A stretch of DNA of 64,000 nucleotides, taken from positions 965,267-1,029,266 of the forward strand of contig NZ_LT985196.1 in assembly GCF_900289115.1 (NCBI RefSeq). The letters are read 5' to 3'. Within the stretch, counting starts at the first letter, position 1. Every line of letters begins with the position of its first letter. The stretch comes from Janibacter massiliensis (GTDB lineage: Bacteria; Actinomycetota; Actinomycetes; Actinomycetales; Dermatophilaceae). Position numbers and translations under genes: made by a program. The notes under the pieces are model-generated. The model had not been told where the DNA came from. It did no database searches and worked only from the letters and a program-made list of their open reading frames with translations. Positions 44,266 to 53,442 of the stretch are shown here, one piece after another.

Positions 44266-45627
44266 GTGGACCTCGGCGAGCTGCGGGCGGCGGTCGGCGA
44301 CGCGCTCGTCGTCGCCCCCGACGTGGTGGACGGCTACCGCCTGGACCGCGCGCACTTCTGCCCGGCGGGCGTGCCGCTCGGGCTCGTCCGCGCCCGGTCC
44401 AGGGACGACGTCGTCGCCACCCTGCGCTGGGCGAGCGCCCACCGGGTGCCGGTCGTCCCGCAGGGCGCGCGGACCGGCCTGTCCGGAGGCGCGAACGCCG
44501 TCGACGGCTGTCTCCTGCTCTCGCTCGACCAGATGACGGCGATCCGCGCCATCGACCCCGTCGAGCGGATCGCCGTGGTCGAGCCGGGCGTGCGCAACGC
44601 CGACCTCACGCGGGCGTGCTGGGAGCACGGGCTGACCTACCCGCCGGATCCGTCGAGCTGGGAGATCAGCACGATCGGCGGGAACGTCGCGACGAACGCC
44701 GGGGGACTGTGCTGCGTCAAGTACGGCGTGACCCGGGAGTACGTCCGGGCCCTCGAGGTGGTCCTCGCCGACGGGCGGGTCCTGCGGACCGGGACCGCGA
44801 CGGCCAAGGGGGTCGCGGGCTACGACCTCACCTCGCTGCTCGTGGGATCCGAGGGCACGCTCGGGGTCGTCACGGAGGTGACGGTCCGGCTCGTCCCCCG
44901 TCCGGCGGACCCGCTGACGGCCGTCGCCTTCTTCGGGTCGGCGCGAGGTGCGTGCGAGACGGTGCTCGACCACCGCGCGAGCGGGGCGCGGCCGTCGATG
45001 CTCGAGCTCATGGACCGCGGATCGCTCGAGGCGGTCGCGCGCCTGAAGGACCTGGGGTTCCCCGAGGGGACCGGTGCGATGCTCCTCGTCCAGAGCGACG
45101 ACCCGGACCGTGCGGGCGCGGAGCTGGATGCCTTCGCCGAGGTCGCCCGGCGGCGCGGCGGCGAGGTCGTCGTCGCCGAGGACCGGGAGGAGGCCGAGCT
45201 GCTCGTCGAGGCGCGCCGGCTGTTCTCCCCGGCCCACGCGGCGCTGGGGACGGACCTCGTCGACGACGTCTGCGTGCCGCTGACGCGCCTGGCGGACCTC
45301 GTCGACGGGGTCGAGGCGATCGGCCGGGAGCGCGACGTCGCCGTCATGACCTCCGGGCACGCCGGGGACGGGAACATGCACCCGGTCGTCGTCTTCGACG
45401 GGGGCGACCCGGCGTCGGCGGCGAGGGCGGAGGCGGCGTTCGCGGCGATCATGCGGCTGGGGATCGCGCTCGGCGGGACGATCACCGGCGAGCACGGGGT
45501 CGGGCGCCTCAAGGTTCCCTTCCTGGGCGAGGAGGTCGGCAGCGCGTCCGTCGACGTCCACCGGTCGATCAAGGCGGCCCTCGACCCCCTCGGCATCCTC
45601 AACCCCGGCGTCGTGCTCGGCCCCTGA
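44266..45627 (+). CDS. FAD-binding oxidase, glycolate oxidase GlcD-like
   Basis: 453 residues of the VAO/PCMH flavoprotein family. FAD site: VPVVPQGARTGLSGGANAVDG and STIGGNVATNAGGLCCVKYG; C-terminal cap domain with TSGHAGDGNMHPVVVF and GEHGVGRLKVPFL metal/His motifs. It probably oxidises a 2-hydroxyacid (glycolate or D-lactate). GlcE/GlcF partners are not adjacent. The start is ambiguous between GTG 44266 and GTG 44251; the latter lies in the terminator stem. Confidence 0.88.
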   Translation: MDLGELRAAVGDALVVAPDVVDGYRLDRAHFCPAGVPLGLVRARSRDDVVATLRWASAHRVPVVPQGARTGLSGGANAVDGCLLLSLDQMTAIRAIDPVERIAVVEPGVRNADLTRACWEHGLTYPPDPSSWEISTIGGNVATNAGGLCCVKYGVTREYVRALEVVLADGRVLRTGTATAKGVAGYDLTSLLVGSEGTLGVVTEVTVRLVPRPADPLTAVAFFGSARGACETVLDHRASGARPSMLELMDRGSLEAVARLKDLGFPEGTGAMLLVQSDDPDRAGAELDAFAEVARRRGGEVVVAEDREEAELLVEARRLFSPAHAALGTDLVDDVCVPLTRLADLVDGVEAIGRERDVAVMTSGHAGDGNMHPVVVFDGGDPASAARAEAAFAAIMRLGIALGGTITGEHGVGRLKVPFLGEEVGSASVDVHRSIKAALDPLGILNPGVVLGP

Positions 45628-45652
45628 CCCGGCGGGATCGATTCCTGCGACG

Positions 45653-45725
45653 TGCAGTTCGTACCCGACTGGCCCCTCGACCGCGAGAACCCGGGCCTCG
45701 TGCGGCGCGGCGGGCGCGAACTGCA
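45653..45725. repeat. GCAGTTCG/CGAACTGC-bounded element, copy B
   Basis: Perfect 9-bp inverted repeat TGCAGTTCG (45653-45661) and CGAACTGCA (45717-45725). Read in reverse, the interior shows GGGTTC and GGTCGAGGGG like copy A at 11854-11920. Confidence 0.45.
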
Positions 45726-45751
45726 TGTGGGAAGGACCGCCAGCACACGCA

Positions 45752-45787
45752 CGAAGGGGCCCGCACCGCACGGTGCGAGCCCCTTCG
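45752..45787. terminator. Bidirectional terminator
   Basis: CGAAGGGGC-C-CGCACC / GGTGCG-A-GCCCCTTCG: 15 of 16 stem positions pair, 4-nt loop. Located between convergent GlcD-like and DoxX genes. Confidence 0.85.
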
Positions 45788-45795
45788 GTCCGTGG

Positions 45796-46383
45796 TCAGC
45801 GGAGCGGGCCGTTGCCGACCTTGCGTCCCCACCAGCGGCCGAGTCCGAAGGTGTCACCGCTGAGCGTGTAGGCGAGCGCGAGGAGGGCGAGCGCCTCGAT
45901 CCAGTGGGAGTCGACGAGGGGGTTGACGAAGCCCTCGTTGGCGCGACCGATCGGGAACTCGGCGAGGTACATGAGGAAGAGCAGGAGCGATCCCAACCAC
46001 GCGGCGATCTTCATCCCCGCGCCGAGGAGCACGGCGACGCCGATCCCGAGCAGACCAGCCATGAACAGCCAGTCCCAGAAGCCGCCGGCGAAGTTCTTGA
46101 AGAACCCACCGAGCGGTCCGTCGACCACGGTCGGGTTCTTCGTGAGGAAGCCCGTCGTCGGGGATCCTCCGTCGACCCAGCCCTTGTCGGCGGGGGTGGA
46201 GTACCCGAGGCCGAACAACTTGTCGAGGAAGGGCCACAGGAAGGTGAACCCGAGGACCACCCGCAGCGCGGCGAGCAACCCGCGCGCGAGGGGGGAGCGA
46301 ACGATGTCCTCCTGGAAGGTGACGTCGCGGCGGTCGGCAGTACGTTCCCTGCCGGCATCGTCGTGGGTCGCGGTGTGGCTCAT
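45796..46383 (-). CDS. DoxX-family membrane protein
   Basis: 195 residues with four transmembrane helices. ALRVVLGFTFLWPFLDKLFGLGY and DWLFMAGLLGIGVAVLLG are typical of the thiosulfate:quinone oxidoreductase small-subunit (DoxD/DoxX) family. It is likely part of a membrane redox-protective complex. No partner gene is adjacent. Confidence 0.83.
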   Translation of the reverse strand: MSHTATHDDAGRERTADRRDVTFQEDIVRSPLARGLLAALRVVLGFTFLWPFLDKLFGLGYSTPADKGWVDGGSPTTGFLTKNPTVVDGPLGGFFKNFAGGFWDWLFMAGLLGIGVAVLLGAGMKIAAWLGSLLLFLMYLAEFPIGRANEGFVNPLVDSHWIEALALLALAYTLSGDTFGLGRWWGRKVGNGPLR

Positions 46384-46522
46384 GCTGATCGACCTCCGAA
46401 CTGCGCCCGTCGGGCCCGTCCCGCGGGCAATCTCAGGATACGCCCGGGAATCTCCGAAAGATGTTCGCCACCGGTGTGATCCGCGGAACGCCGACCACGG
46501 ACCGGATGCCTCGATCGTTCAG

Positions 46523-46595
46523 AGCTGGAGATGGGACTCGAACCCACAACCACCTGTTTACAAGACAGGTGCGCTACCAGTTGCGCCACTCCAGC
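46523..46595 (-). tRNA. trnT: tRNA-Thr (anticodon TGT)
   Basis: Complete cloverleaf on the minus strand: acceptor GCTGGAG/CTCCAGC, D-arm GCGC-AACTGGTA-GCGC, anticodon stem CCTGT/ACAGG with loop CTTGTAA (anticodon TGT, at 46560-46562), T-arm GTGGG-TTCGAGT-CCCAT. The 3' CCA is not encoded. Confidence 0.95.
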
Positions 46596-46656
46596 CCGGT
46601 CGGGCGGGTGCCCGACGGCCAGCCCATGGTACGGGCGGGCCTCTCGCACCCTCGTC

Positions 46657-46678
46657 GGTCACCGGGTGTTCACCCGGC
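46657..46678 (+). promoter_or_regulatory. PHO box before the phosphodiesterase gene
   Basis: Two adjacent 11-nt units, GGTCACCGGGT (46657-46667) and GTTCACCCGGC (46668-46678), placed where a -35 would be for the weak CACCAT -10 (46695-46700) seven nucleotides before the ATG. Confidence 0.6.
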
Positions 46679-46707
46679 CGTCGCTCCCGCGGGGCACCAT
46701 CGGCGGC

Positions 46708-47574
46708 ATGCGCGCCAACTCCTCCCGTCGAGCCGTCCTCGCTGCCGTCGCGGCCGCTCCCGTCATGGCTGCCGGGGTCTCCGCGGCGCCGGCACCCGCC
46801 GAGGCAGCGAGCGAGCGGCCCCTCGTCATCGCCCACCGCGGCGCGTCGCACTATGCGCCCGAGAACACGATGGCGGCCTTCGACCTCGCGATGGACCTGC
46901 GGTCCGACCTCGTCGAGACGGACGTGCAGCGGACGAAGGACGGGGTCCTCGTCCTGGTCCACGACACCGACCTGAAGCGCACGACGAACATCGAGCAGCG
47001 CTACCCCGGTCGCCGGTCGTACGCTGTGAAGGACACGACGTGGGCGGAGATCAAGACGCTCGACGCCGGCTCGTGGAAGGCGGCGAAGTACCGAGGCGAG
47101 CGCATCCCGACCCTGTCCTCCCTCGTCCGTCGGGTGAAGGAGCGCCGCAGCGGTCTGCTCCTCGAGCTGAAGTCGCCCTCCCTCTACCCGGGGATCGAGC
47201 AGCAGATCGACCGGATCTTCCGTGCCTCCGGGTTCGTCTCCTACGGCCGGGCGACCGGCAAGGTCCAGGTGCAGTCGTTCGACTTCACCTCGATGAAGCG
47301 CTACCACGCCATCGACCCGTGGATGCCGGTCGGACTGCTCGGTCGCCCCTACCGCTGGGAGCTCGACGACCTCACGTGGGCCGACCAGGTGAATCCGAAC
47401 TACCTCGCCTCCGACGCGACGTACGTCCGAGACCTGCACGCCCAGGGGTTCGTGAGCTACACGTGGACGGTCAACGACGAGATCGGCATGAACATGGTCC
47501 TCGACCGCGGCCATGACGGGATCATCACCAACCGCCCCGACCTGGCGCACAGCGTCCTGCTCACGCGCGGCTGA
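46708..47574 (+). CDS. Secreted glycerophosphodiester phosphodiesterase
   Basis: 288 residues. A Tat-type signal peptide (NSSRRAVLAAVAAAPVMAAG, cleavage near EAAS) leads a GDPD TIM barrel: IAHRGASHYAPENTMAAFDLA (general His), LVETDVQRTKDGVLVLVHD (metal Glu/Asp and second His), LLLELKSPS, VQSFDF and TWTVNDE. It releases glycerol-3-phosphate from deacylated phospholipids outside the cell, a classic phosphate-scavenging role, consistent with the PHO box upstream. Confidence 0.92.
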   Translation: MRANSSRRAVLAAVAAAPVMAAGVSAAPAPAEAASERPLVIAHRGASHYAPENTMAAFDLAMDLRSDLVETDVQRTKDGVLVLVHDTDLKRTTNIEQRYPGRRSYAVKDTTWAEIKTLDAGSWKAAKYRGERIPTLSSLVRRVKERRSGLLLELKSPSLYPGIEQQIDRIFRASGFVSYGRATGKVQVQSFDFTSMKRYHAIDPWMPVGLLGRPYRWELDDLTWADQVNPNYLASDATYVRDLHAQGFVSYTWTVNDEIGMNMVLDRGHDGIITNRPDLAHSVLLTRG

Positions 47575-47630
47575 CAGCTGCCCCCGACGCGGTTCGCCGT
47601 GACCCGGGTCACGCCCACTAGAGTGCGCGC

Positions 47631-48962
47631 GTGATCGAGCAGAAGCGCATCCTCTCCACGCCCATCCCGGGTCCCCGTTCCGTCGAGCTCCAGCAGCGGA
47701 AGACCGCGGCCGTGGGCGCCGGCGTCTCCACGGGCCTGCCGGTCTACGTCGAGCAGGCGCGGGACGGGATCCTGCGGGACGTCGACGGCAACCAGCTCAT
47801 CGACTTCGGGTCCGGGATCGCGGTGACGAACGTCGGCAACGGCAACCCGGCCGTCGTCAAGGCCGTCCAGCAGCAGGTCGAGCGCTTCACCCACACGTGC
47901 TTTATGGTCACCCCGTACGAGGGGTACGTCGCCGTGTGCGAGCGGCTGGCCGAGCTCACCCCCGGCGACCACGAGAAGCGCAGCGCGCTGTTCAACTCCG
48001 GCGCCGAGGCGGTCGAGAACGCCGTGAAGATCGCCCGCCACGCGACCGGCAAGGACGGCATCGTCGCCTTCGACCACGCCTACCACGGGCGGACGAACCT
48101 CACCATGGCGATGACGGCGAAGAACATGCCGTACAAGCACCGCTTCGGCCCCTTCGCGGGCGAGCTCTACCGCGTGCCGATGGCCTACCCCTACCGCTGG
48201 CCCGGGGGCCCCGAGCACTGCGAGAAGGAGGCCTTCTCCTACATCACCGACCAGATCCACGCGCAGGTCGGGGAGGAGAGCACCGCCGCGGTCATCATCG
48301 AGCCGATCCAGGGCGAGGGCGGGTTCATCGTCCCGCCGAAGGGCTTCTTGCCGCGGCTGGCGGACTGGTGCCGGGAGCACGACATCCTCTTCATCGCCGA
48401 CGAGGTGCAGTCCGGCTTCTGCCGTTCCGGCGACTGGTTCGCCTGTGACGACGAGGGTGTCGTCCCCGACCTCATCACGACGGCGAAGGGGATCGCCGGT
48501 GGCATGCCGCTCGCCGCGGTCACCGGCCGGGCCGAGCTGCTCGACGGCGTCCACCCCGGTGGTCTCGGCGGGACGTACGGCGGTAACCCGGTCGCGTGCG
48601 CCGCGGCGCTGGCGTCGATGGACTTCATGGCCGAGCACGACCTGGCCGGACGGGCCCGGGCGATCGGGGAGCGCCTCACCGGTCGGCTCACCTCGATGGC
48701 CGAGCGCTTCCCGCAGATCGGCGAGGTCCGCGGTCGTGGCGCGATGATCGCCGCCGAGCTGGTCACCGACCGGGAGACGAAGGAGCCCGCCGCCGCGCTC
48801 GCGGGCGCGGTGAACAAGGCCTGCCACGAGCGCGGCCTGGTCACCCTCACGTGCGGGACGCTCGGCAACGTCTTCCGTTTCCTCCCGCCGCTGACGATCA
48901 CCGACGAGCTCCTCGACGAGGGCCTCGACGTCTTCGAGGAGGCCTTCGCCGCGTCGGTCTGA
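47631..48962 (+). CDS. gabT: 4-aminobutyrate aminotransferase
   Basis: 443-residue class III PLP aminotransferase converting GABA and 2-oxoglutarate to succinic semialdehyde and glutamate. Motifs: NSGAEAVENAVKIAR, AYHGRTNLTMAMT, EPIQGEGGFIVPP, FIADEVQSGFCRSG and the PLP-Lys in LITTAKGIAGGMPL. TAGAGT at 47619-47624 is six nucleotides from the GTG (leaderless). Confidence 0.93.
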   Translation: MIEQKRILSTPIPGPRSVELQQRKTAAVGAGVSTGLPVYVEQARDGILRDVDGNQLIDFGSGIAVTNVGNGNPAVVKAVQQQVERFTHTCFMVTPYEGYVAVCERLAELTPGDHEKRSALFNSGAEAVENAVKIARHATGKDGIVAFDHAYHGRTNLTMAMTAKNMPYKHRFGPFAGELYRVPMAYPYRWPGGPEHCEKEAFSYITDQIHAQVGEESTAAVIIEPIQGEGGFIVPPKGFLPRLADWCREHDILFIADEVQSGFCRSGDWFACDDEGVVPDLITTAKGIAGGMPLAAVTGRAELLDGVHPGGLGGTYGGNPVACAAALASMDFMAEHDLAGRARAIGERLTGRLTSMAERFPQIGEVRGRGAMIAAELVTDRETKEPAAALAGAVNKACHERGLVTLTCGTLGNVFRFLPPLTITDELLDEGLDVFEEAFAASV

Positions 48963-48984
48963 CCCGGCGCGGCAGGGGCGCCCG

Positions 48985-49749
48985 TCAGCGCGGCGGCATC
49001 CGCAGGGCGCCGTCGAGCCGGACGACCTCGCCGTTGAGCATCGGGTTGTCGACGACGTGCGCGACGAGACTCGCGTACTCGCGTGGGTCGCCGAGCCGGC
49101 TCGGGTGCGGCACCTGCGCCTCGAGCACCCGACGGGTCTCCTCGGGCAGCCCGGCGAGCATCGGCGTGGCGAACGTGCCGGGCGCGATCGTCATGACGCG
49201 CACGCCGGTCTCGGCGAGGTCCCGCGCCGCCGGGAGGGTGAGCCCGACGACCCCGCCCTTGCTCGCGGCGTACGCGGCCTGGCCGACCTGGCCGTCGTAG
49301 GCGGCGATCGAGGCGGTCATGACGACGACCCCACGGTCGCCGTCGACGGGCTCGTTGTCGGCCATCGCGGCCGCGGCGAGCCGGAGGACGTTGAACGACC
49401 CGACGAGGTTGATGTCGACGACGGTGCGGAAGGTGTCGAGGTCGAGCGGGCCCTTGCGGCCGACGACCCGTCCCGGGGTGGCGACCCCGGCGCAGGTCAC
49501 GGCGACGCGCAGCTCGCCGAGCTCGCGAGCGGCCTCGACCGCGGCGGCGATCTCCTCGGGGGAGCGGACGTCAGTGCGGACGAACCGGGCGCGCTCGCCC
49601 AGCTCGTCGACGAGGGCCGAGCCGCGGGCCGGGTCGAGGTCGGCGACGACGACGGCGGCCCCGGCGGCGTGGAGACGACGGACGGTGGCCTCACCCAGGC
49701 CCGAGGCGCCCCCGGTGACGAGGGCGACGGACGACGACGTGAGCTTCAT
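48985..49749 (-). CDS. Short-chain dehydrogenase (3-hydroxyacyl-CoA dehydrogenase type II-like)
   Basis: 254-residue classical SDR: ALVTGGASGLGEATVRRL cofactor motif, NAG-type site as TCAGVATPG, catalytic Ser in VVVMTASIAAYDGQ and YxxxK in YAASKGG. The pattern (PGTFATPMLAGLPEETRRVLEAQVPHPSRLGDPREYA) fits HSD10-like 3-hydroxyacyl-CoA dehydrogenases acting in fatty or branched-chain acid breakdown. Confidence 0.9.
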   Translation of the reverse strand: MKLTSSSVALVTGGASGLGEATVRRLHAAGAAVVVADLDPARGSALVDELGERARFVRTDVRSPEEIAAAVEAARELGELRVAVTCAGVATPGRVVGRKGPLDLDTFRTVVDINLVGSFNVLRLAAAAMADNEPVDGDRGVVVMTASIAAYDGQVGQAAYAASKGGVVGLTLPAARDLAETGVRVMTIAPGTFATPMLAGLPEETRRVLEAQVPHPSRLGDPREYASLVAHVVDNPMLNGEVVRLDGALRMPPR

Positions 49750-49777
49750 GGGCCCAGCCAACCAGACCCGGCGGGGG

Positions 49778-50353
49778 TCACCCCGTCGGGCTGTCGGCAC
49801 GCGCCGGGGCGCGGCGGCGCCAGTAGCCGACGAGGGCGACCGCGAGGAGCGCCGGCCACAGGGCCATCGGCCCGTACGTCACACCCAGGACGACGCGCTG
49901 CCAGAGGTTCATCCCGTCCGCGGGGGTCCAGGCGCCGGTGCCAGCGAGCCACGCGCCGCCGAACTGCACCGCGAGCGAGACGACGAACAGCGTCACGACC
50001 GCCCAGCCGAGCCACCCGGCGGCGGTCGGCAGGAGGCGGTGGATGCGCCGCCCGCGGAGCCCCGGAACCCAGCGAGGGACCCTCTCGCCCCACGGCCGTG
50101 CGAGCCCGACGCACAGCGTCGCGGCGACGAGCTCGACGGCGTCGAGGCCGAGCACGTACCCGACGAGCGCCGGGTCGGACCGGAACTCGTCGGCCTCGGC
50201 GAAACCGAGGGGTGCTCCAGCGAGCATGAGGACCCGCCACAGCATCGACGGGAGCAGGCAGAGCAGGCACCCCCACGCCGCGATGCGGGCCCACCGCTGG
50301 GGCGGTGTCCCCGTCGAGCCCGGGTCAAGAAGCGCTGCCGTTCCAGAACCCAT
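49778..50353 (-). CDS. Four-helix membrane protein, unknown function
   Basis: 191-residue inner-membrane protein with helices near 22-42, 63-83, 107-130 and 155-178. No family recognised. The second of two ATGs (50353) is chosen since a TACGGT -10 (reverse of 50361-50366) lies seven nucleotides upstream of it, the spacing used by other leaderless genes here. The first ATG at 50359 would be too close. Divergent from the LCP lipoprotein gene. Confidence 0.7.
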   Translation of the reverse strand: MGSGTAALLDPGSTGTPPQRWARIAAWGCLLCLLPSMLWRVLMLAGAPLGFAEADEFRSDPALVGYVLGLDAVELVAATLCVGLARPWGERVPRWVPGLRGRRIHRLLPTAAGWLGWAVVTLFVVSLAVQFGGAWLAGTGAWTPADGMNLWQRVVLGVTYGPMALWPALLAVALVGYWRRRAPARADSPTG

Positions 50354-50432
50354 GCCCATGACCGTAGCGGGGCTCCCGGGGCGGGCTATCCGCCTCGGCG
50401 CGACGTCGGACCGCGCGGTTAGCGTGGAACGC

Positions 50433-51539
50433 ATGCCCGCTCGCTCCCGCGCCGTTCTCGTCCCGATGTCGCTCCTCGGCGCCGCCGCACTCGTGGTCGC
50501 CGGGTGCTCGGCCGCCCCGGAGCCGAAGCCCGCGCCCGCGCCCGGGTCCTCGAGCCCGCCGACGACCGCTGGGACATCGGTGACCGTCGCGGGCGCCCCG
50601 GCCGCCCTGCGTCGCGTCGTCGAGAAGGTGTACGCGAAGTCCGACCGGCCCGTGACCGCGAAGGCCCACCTCGGACGGTGGAAGGGCGAGAAGATCGCCG
50701 TCGTCGTCGCCGGTGACGACGTCACCCTGCTCACCGGGCCGCGATGGACGGTCGTCGGCGGGTGGTGGCCCTCCTTGGGGAAGGCGCGGCCCGAGCTCGG
50801 CGGGGCGATCCACGTCCTGCTCATCGGTTCGGACGCCCGCCCGGGCCAGGACCACGACCACGCCCGTGGGGATGCGCTCCAGCTCGTCGGGCTCGACGGG
50901 GCCGGGGGCGGCGGGGTCGTCGGCATCCCGCGCGACTCGTGGGTCACGCTGCCGAACGGCTCGAAGGGGAAGATCAACGCGGCGCTCACCTCGGGCGGGC
51001 CCGCGGGGCAGACGGCCGCCGTCGAGTCCCTCTCGGGCATCCGCACGACGGGCTACCTGTGCACCGGCTTCGGGGGGTTCAAGCGGATCGTCGAGCAGCT
51101 CGGTGGGATCGACTACACGGCGCCGAAGGCGGTGTCGGGCGAGGCGTCCGGCGCGAAGGTCAGGGCGGGGCGGCAGCGGCTGGGCCCCGAGCAGGCGCTC
51201 GCCTACGCGCGCGAGCGCAAGACCCTGCCCGACGGCGACTTCGGACGCTCCCGCAACCAGGGCCTGCTCCTCGTCGGCGCGTTCCTCGACGCCCGGCGGC
51301 GCGGCCCCAGCGAGCTCGCGCGGGCCCTCACCGTCGTGCAGTCCCAGTCGAGCAGCGACCTCACCGCGGCCGAGGCGCTGCGGTTCGGCGCGTGGATCTA
51401 CAAGATCTCCCCGATGCGCGTCGGCCACGAGGTCGTTACCGGTTCGACCCCGACGATCGGCGGTCAGTCCGTCGTCGTCCTCGGCGATGACGCGCGGGCG
51501 ACCTTCCGCGACTTCGAGGACGCCCGGCTGGGGGGCTGA
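50433..51539 (+). CDS. LCP-family lipoprotein
   Basis: 368 residues. In place of the usual transmembrane anchor it has a lipoprotein signal peptide (PMSLLGAAALVVAGC, lipobox Cys near residue 25) and a Pro/Ala linker. An accessory domain (about 55-120) precedes an LCP domain: VLLIGSDARPGQDHDHARGDALQLV, GIPRDSWVTLP, KINAALTSGG and ALAYARERKTLPDGDFGRSRNQ. Key Arg/Asp residues of the LCP site are kept. TAGCGT is seven nucleotides from the ATG. Confidence 0.88.
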   Translation: MPARSRAVLVPMSLLGAAALVVAGCSAAPEPKPAPAPGSSSPPTTAGTSVTVAGAPAALRRVVEKVYAKSDRPVTAKAHLGRWKGEKIAVVVAGDDVTLLTGPRWTVVGGWWPSLGKARPELGGAIHVLLIGSDARPGQDHDHARGDALQLVGLDGAGGGGVVGIPRDSWVTLPNGSKGKINAALTSGGPAGQTAAVESLSGIRTTGYLCTGFGGFKRIVEQLGGIDYTAPKAVSGEASGAKVRAGRQRLGPEQALAYARERKTLPDGDFGRSRNQGLLLVGAFLDARRRGPSELARALTVVQSQSSSDLTAAEALRFGAWIYKISPMRVGHEVVTGSTPTIGGQSVVVLGDDARATFRDFEDARLGG

Positions 51540-51561
51540 GCCGCCCCCGCGGCCGGTCTTC

Positions 51562-52428
51562 TCAGGGTAGGGGAGCGGGCTGCACCGGGGCGAGCGTGGG
51601 TCGCTTCGGCGTGCGCCCGTCGCCGGAGGAGCGGCCCGTGACGCGCCGCTGGACCCACGGCGCGACATGGGTGCGGACCCACGCGCCGTGCTCGCGCAGC
51701 TCGTCGATCCGACGGCCGGCCGTCGGTGCGTCCGGGCGGGTCAGCCACGCCTCGTCGACACCCTCGACGCCGAGCGCCTGCGCCGCCGCGTGCGCGACCC
51801 GGCGGTGGCCCTCGGTCGTGAGGTGGATACGGTCCTCCGCCCACTGCGACCAGCCCCGCAGCGCGGCGAGCTGCCACAGGTTGAGGACGTGGCAGCCGTG
51901 CCGCTGGGCGATGCTGAAGAGGTTGGCCGTGTGGATGCCGTGCCGACCGCGCAGCGAGGACAGCAGGCCGGCCTCGGCCGGGTCTGCGGGGGTGGCGAGC
52001 AGGACGTCCGCACCGGTGGCCCGGATCCGCTCCACGGCGGACTCCAGCCGGGCGGCGAGCGCGTCGAGGTCGACCTTGGGGCGCAGGATGTCGTTGCCGC
52101 CGCCGACCATCGAGACCAGGTCGGGGGAGAGCTCGAGCGCCGCGTCGAGCTGCTGCCCGACGATGTCGTCGAGCTTCCTGCCGCGGACGGCGAGGTTGGC
52201 GTAGCCGAAGTCGACCCCGGCGGCCGCGGCGCGGGCCGACAGGTGCCCGGCGAGGACGTCCGCCCACCCCCGGTAGGCGTCACCGGAGGGGTCGCTCGGG
52301 TCGAGGTCGCTCATGCCCTCGGTGAACGAGTCCCCGATCGCGACGTACCGCTGCCACGTCCGGTGCGGCTCGGTCGTCGTCGGGGTGCTCGCGTCAGGGA
52401 TGTGGGCGGGGGTGGTCGGGTCGGTCAC
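51562..52428 (-). CDS. SGNH/GDSL hydrolase
   Basis: 288-residue esterase-type hydrolase. Block [15 protein letters not shown] (Ser), block II NLAVRG (Gly), block III GGGNDIL (Asn), block [15 protein letters not shown] (Asp-x-x-His). No signal peptide, so cytoplasmic; substrate unknown. A basic C-terminal extension (about 230-288) follows the catalytic fold. The GTG start overlaps the ung stop. Confidence 0.88.
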   Translation of the reverse strand: MTDPTTPAHIPDASTPTTTEPHRTWQRYVAIGDSFTEGMSDLDPSDPSGDAYRGWADVLAGHLSARAAAAGVDFGYANLAVRGRKLDDIVGQQLDAALELSPDLVSMVGGGNDILRPKVDLDALAARLESAVERIRATGADVLLATPADPAEAGLLSSLRGRHGIHTANLFSIAQRHGCHVLNLWQLAALRGWSQWAEDRIHLTTEGHRRVAHAAAQALGVEGVDEAWLTRPDAPTAGRRIDELREHGAWVRTHVAPWVQRRVTGRSSGDGRTPKRPTLAPVQPAPLP

Positions 52429-53102
52429 GGCAGGCTCCAGTCGATCGGGTCGGCGCCCTGCTGGACGAGGAGGGCGTTGGCGCGCGAGAAGGGCTTGGAG
52501 CCGAAGAAGCCCGAGCGGGCCGACAGCGGCGAGGGGTGCGCGCTCTCGATGGCGGGGACCTCGCCGAGCCGTGGGCGCAGCGAGCGGGCGCCACGACCCC
52601 ACAGGATCGCCACGAGCGGCCCGCCGCGCTCCGCGAGCACCTCGATGGCGCGGTCGGTGACCGCCTCCCAGCCGATGCCCTGGTGGCTCGCCGGGGCACC
52701 CGGGCGCACGGTGAGGACGCGGTTGAGCAGCATGACCCCCTGCTGCGCCCACGGGGTGAGGTCGCCGTTCGTCGGGGCGGGGACGCCCACGTCGTCGACG
52801 AGCTCGCGGAAGATGTTGCGCAGGCTCGGCGGCAGGGGACGGACGTCGGGCGCGACGGCGAACGACAGCCCGATCGGGTGGCCGGGCGTGGGGTAGGGGT
52901 CCTGCCCGACGACGAGGACGCGCACCGACTCCAGGGGGATGGTGAACGCCCGCAGGACCTTCTCGCCGGCCGGGAGGTAGCCGCGACCGGCGGCGATCTC
53001 GGCGCGCAGGAAGTCCCCCGCGCGCGCGATGTCCTCGGCCACCGGGTCGAGCGCCTGCGCCCACCCGGGGTCGACGATCTCGGCGAGCGGGCGGGGCTTC
53101 AC
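52425..53102 (-). CDS. ung: Uracil-DNA glycosylase, family 1
   Basis: 225 residues. Catalytic [16 protein letters not shown] (water-activating Asp), [23 protein letters not shown], and the DNA-intercalation loop [13 protein letters not shown]. It removes uracil from DNA after cytosine deamination, a frequent lesion in high-GC genomes. GTG start. Confidence 0.96.
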   Translation of the reverse strand: MKPRPLAEIVDPGWAQALDPVAEDIARAGDFLRAEIAAGRGYLPAGEKVLRAFTIPLESVRVLVVGQDPYPTPGHPIGLSFAVAPDVRPLPPSLRNIFRELVDDVGVPAPTNGDLTPWAQQGVMLLNRVLTVRPGAPASHQGIGWEAVTDRAIEVLAERGGPLVAILWGRGARSLRPRLGEVPAIESAHPSPLSARSGFFGSKPFSRANALLVQQGADPIDWSLP

Positions 53103-53127
53103 GACGCCGACGTTACCGGCGGGACGG

Positions 53128-53165
53128 CGACGGGCCCGTCACCGGGAGCGGTGACGGGCCCGTCG
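53128..53165 (-). terminator. Terminator between the three-helix gene and ung
   Basis: Perfect 16-bp stem (53128-53143 with 53150-53165), 6-nt loop. It separates the 73-residue gene from ung on the same strand. Confidence 0.85.
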
Positions 53166-53204
53166 GCGCGGCCTGCCGTGGGGCAGGTGCGTGGTGCCGG
53201 TGCC

Positions 53205-53426
53205 TCAGACGAGGTCGGCGAGGATCTGCTTGGCCGCGTGCTCGATGAGCCCGGCCTTGAACTCGGGGTGCTGGTTGCCCGGCTCGATGACGGCGCGGGC
53301 CTCGTGGACCGCGGCCTGGATCGTGTCGATCGGGAGGATGCCGGCGTAGCGGGCGGCCAGGTCCTCGGTGATGTGGTCGACGACGTGCTCGAAGGCGATG
53401 GGGGACAGGACGGGGGATGCGCTCAT
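53205..53426 (-). CDS. Small three-helix-bundle protein (ArsC N-terminal-domain-like)
   Basis: 73 residues, all helical, FEHVVDHITEDLAARYAGILP...AAVHEARAVIE...LIEHAAKQILADL. This matches the three-helix dimerisation domain found fused N-terminally to some actinobacterial arsenate reductases; here it is a separate gene beside arsC. AAAGGAG SD. A PHO box overlaps its promoter (53443-53497), so phosphate supply probably controls it. Function unproven. Confidence 0.72.
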   Translation of the reverse strand: MSASPVLSPIAFEHVVDHITEDLAARYAGILPIDTIQAAVHEARAVIEPGNQHPEFKAGLIEHAAKQILADLV

Positions 53427-53442
53427 GGTCGTGCTCCTTTGT

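Noticed and set aside
46523-46595. Protein-coding frames crossing the tRNA-Thr gene
   Set aside because: The cloverleaf is complete, and the phosphodiesterase signal peptide fixes its start downstream at 46708.
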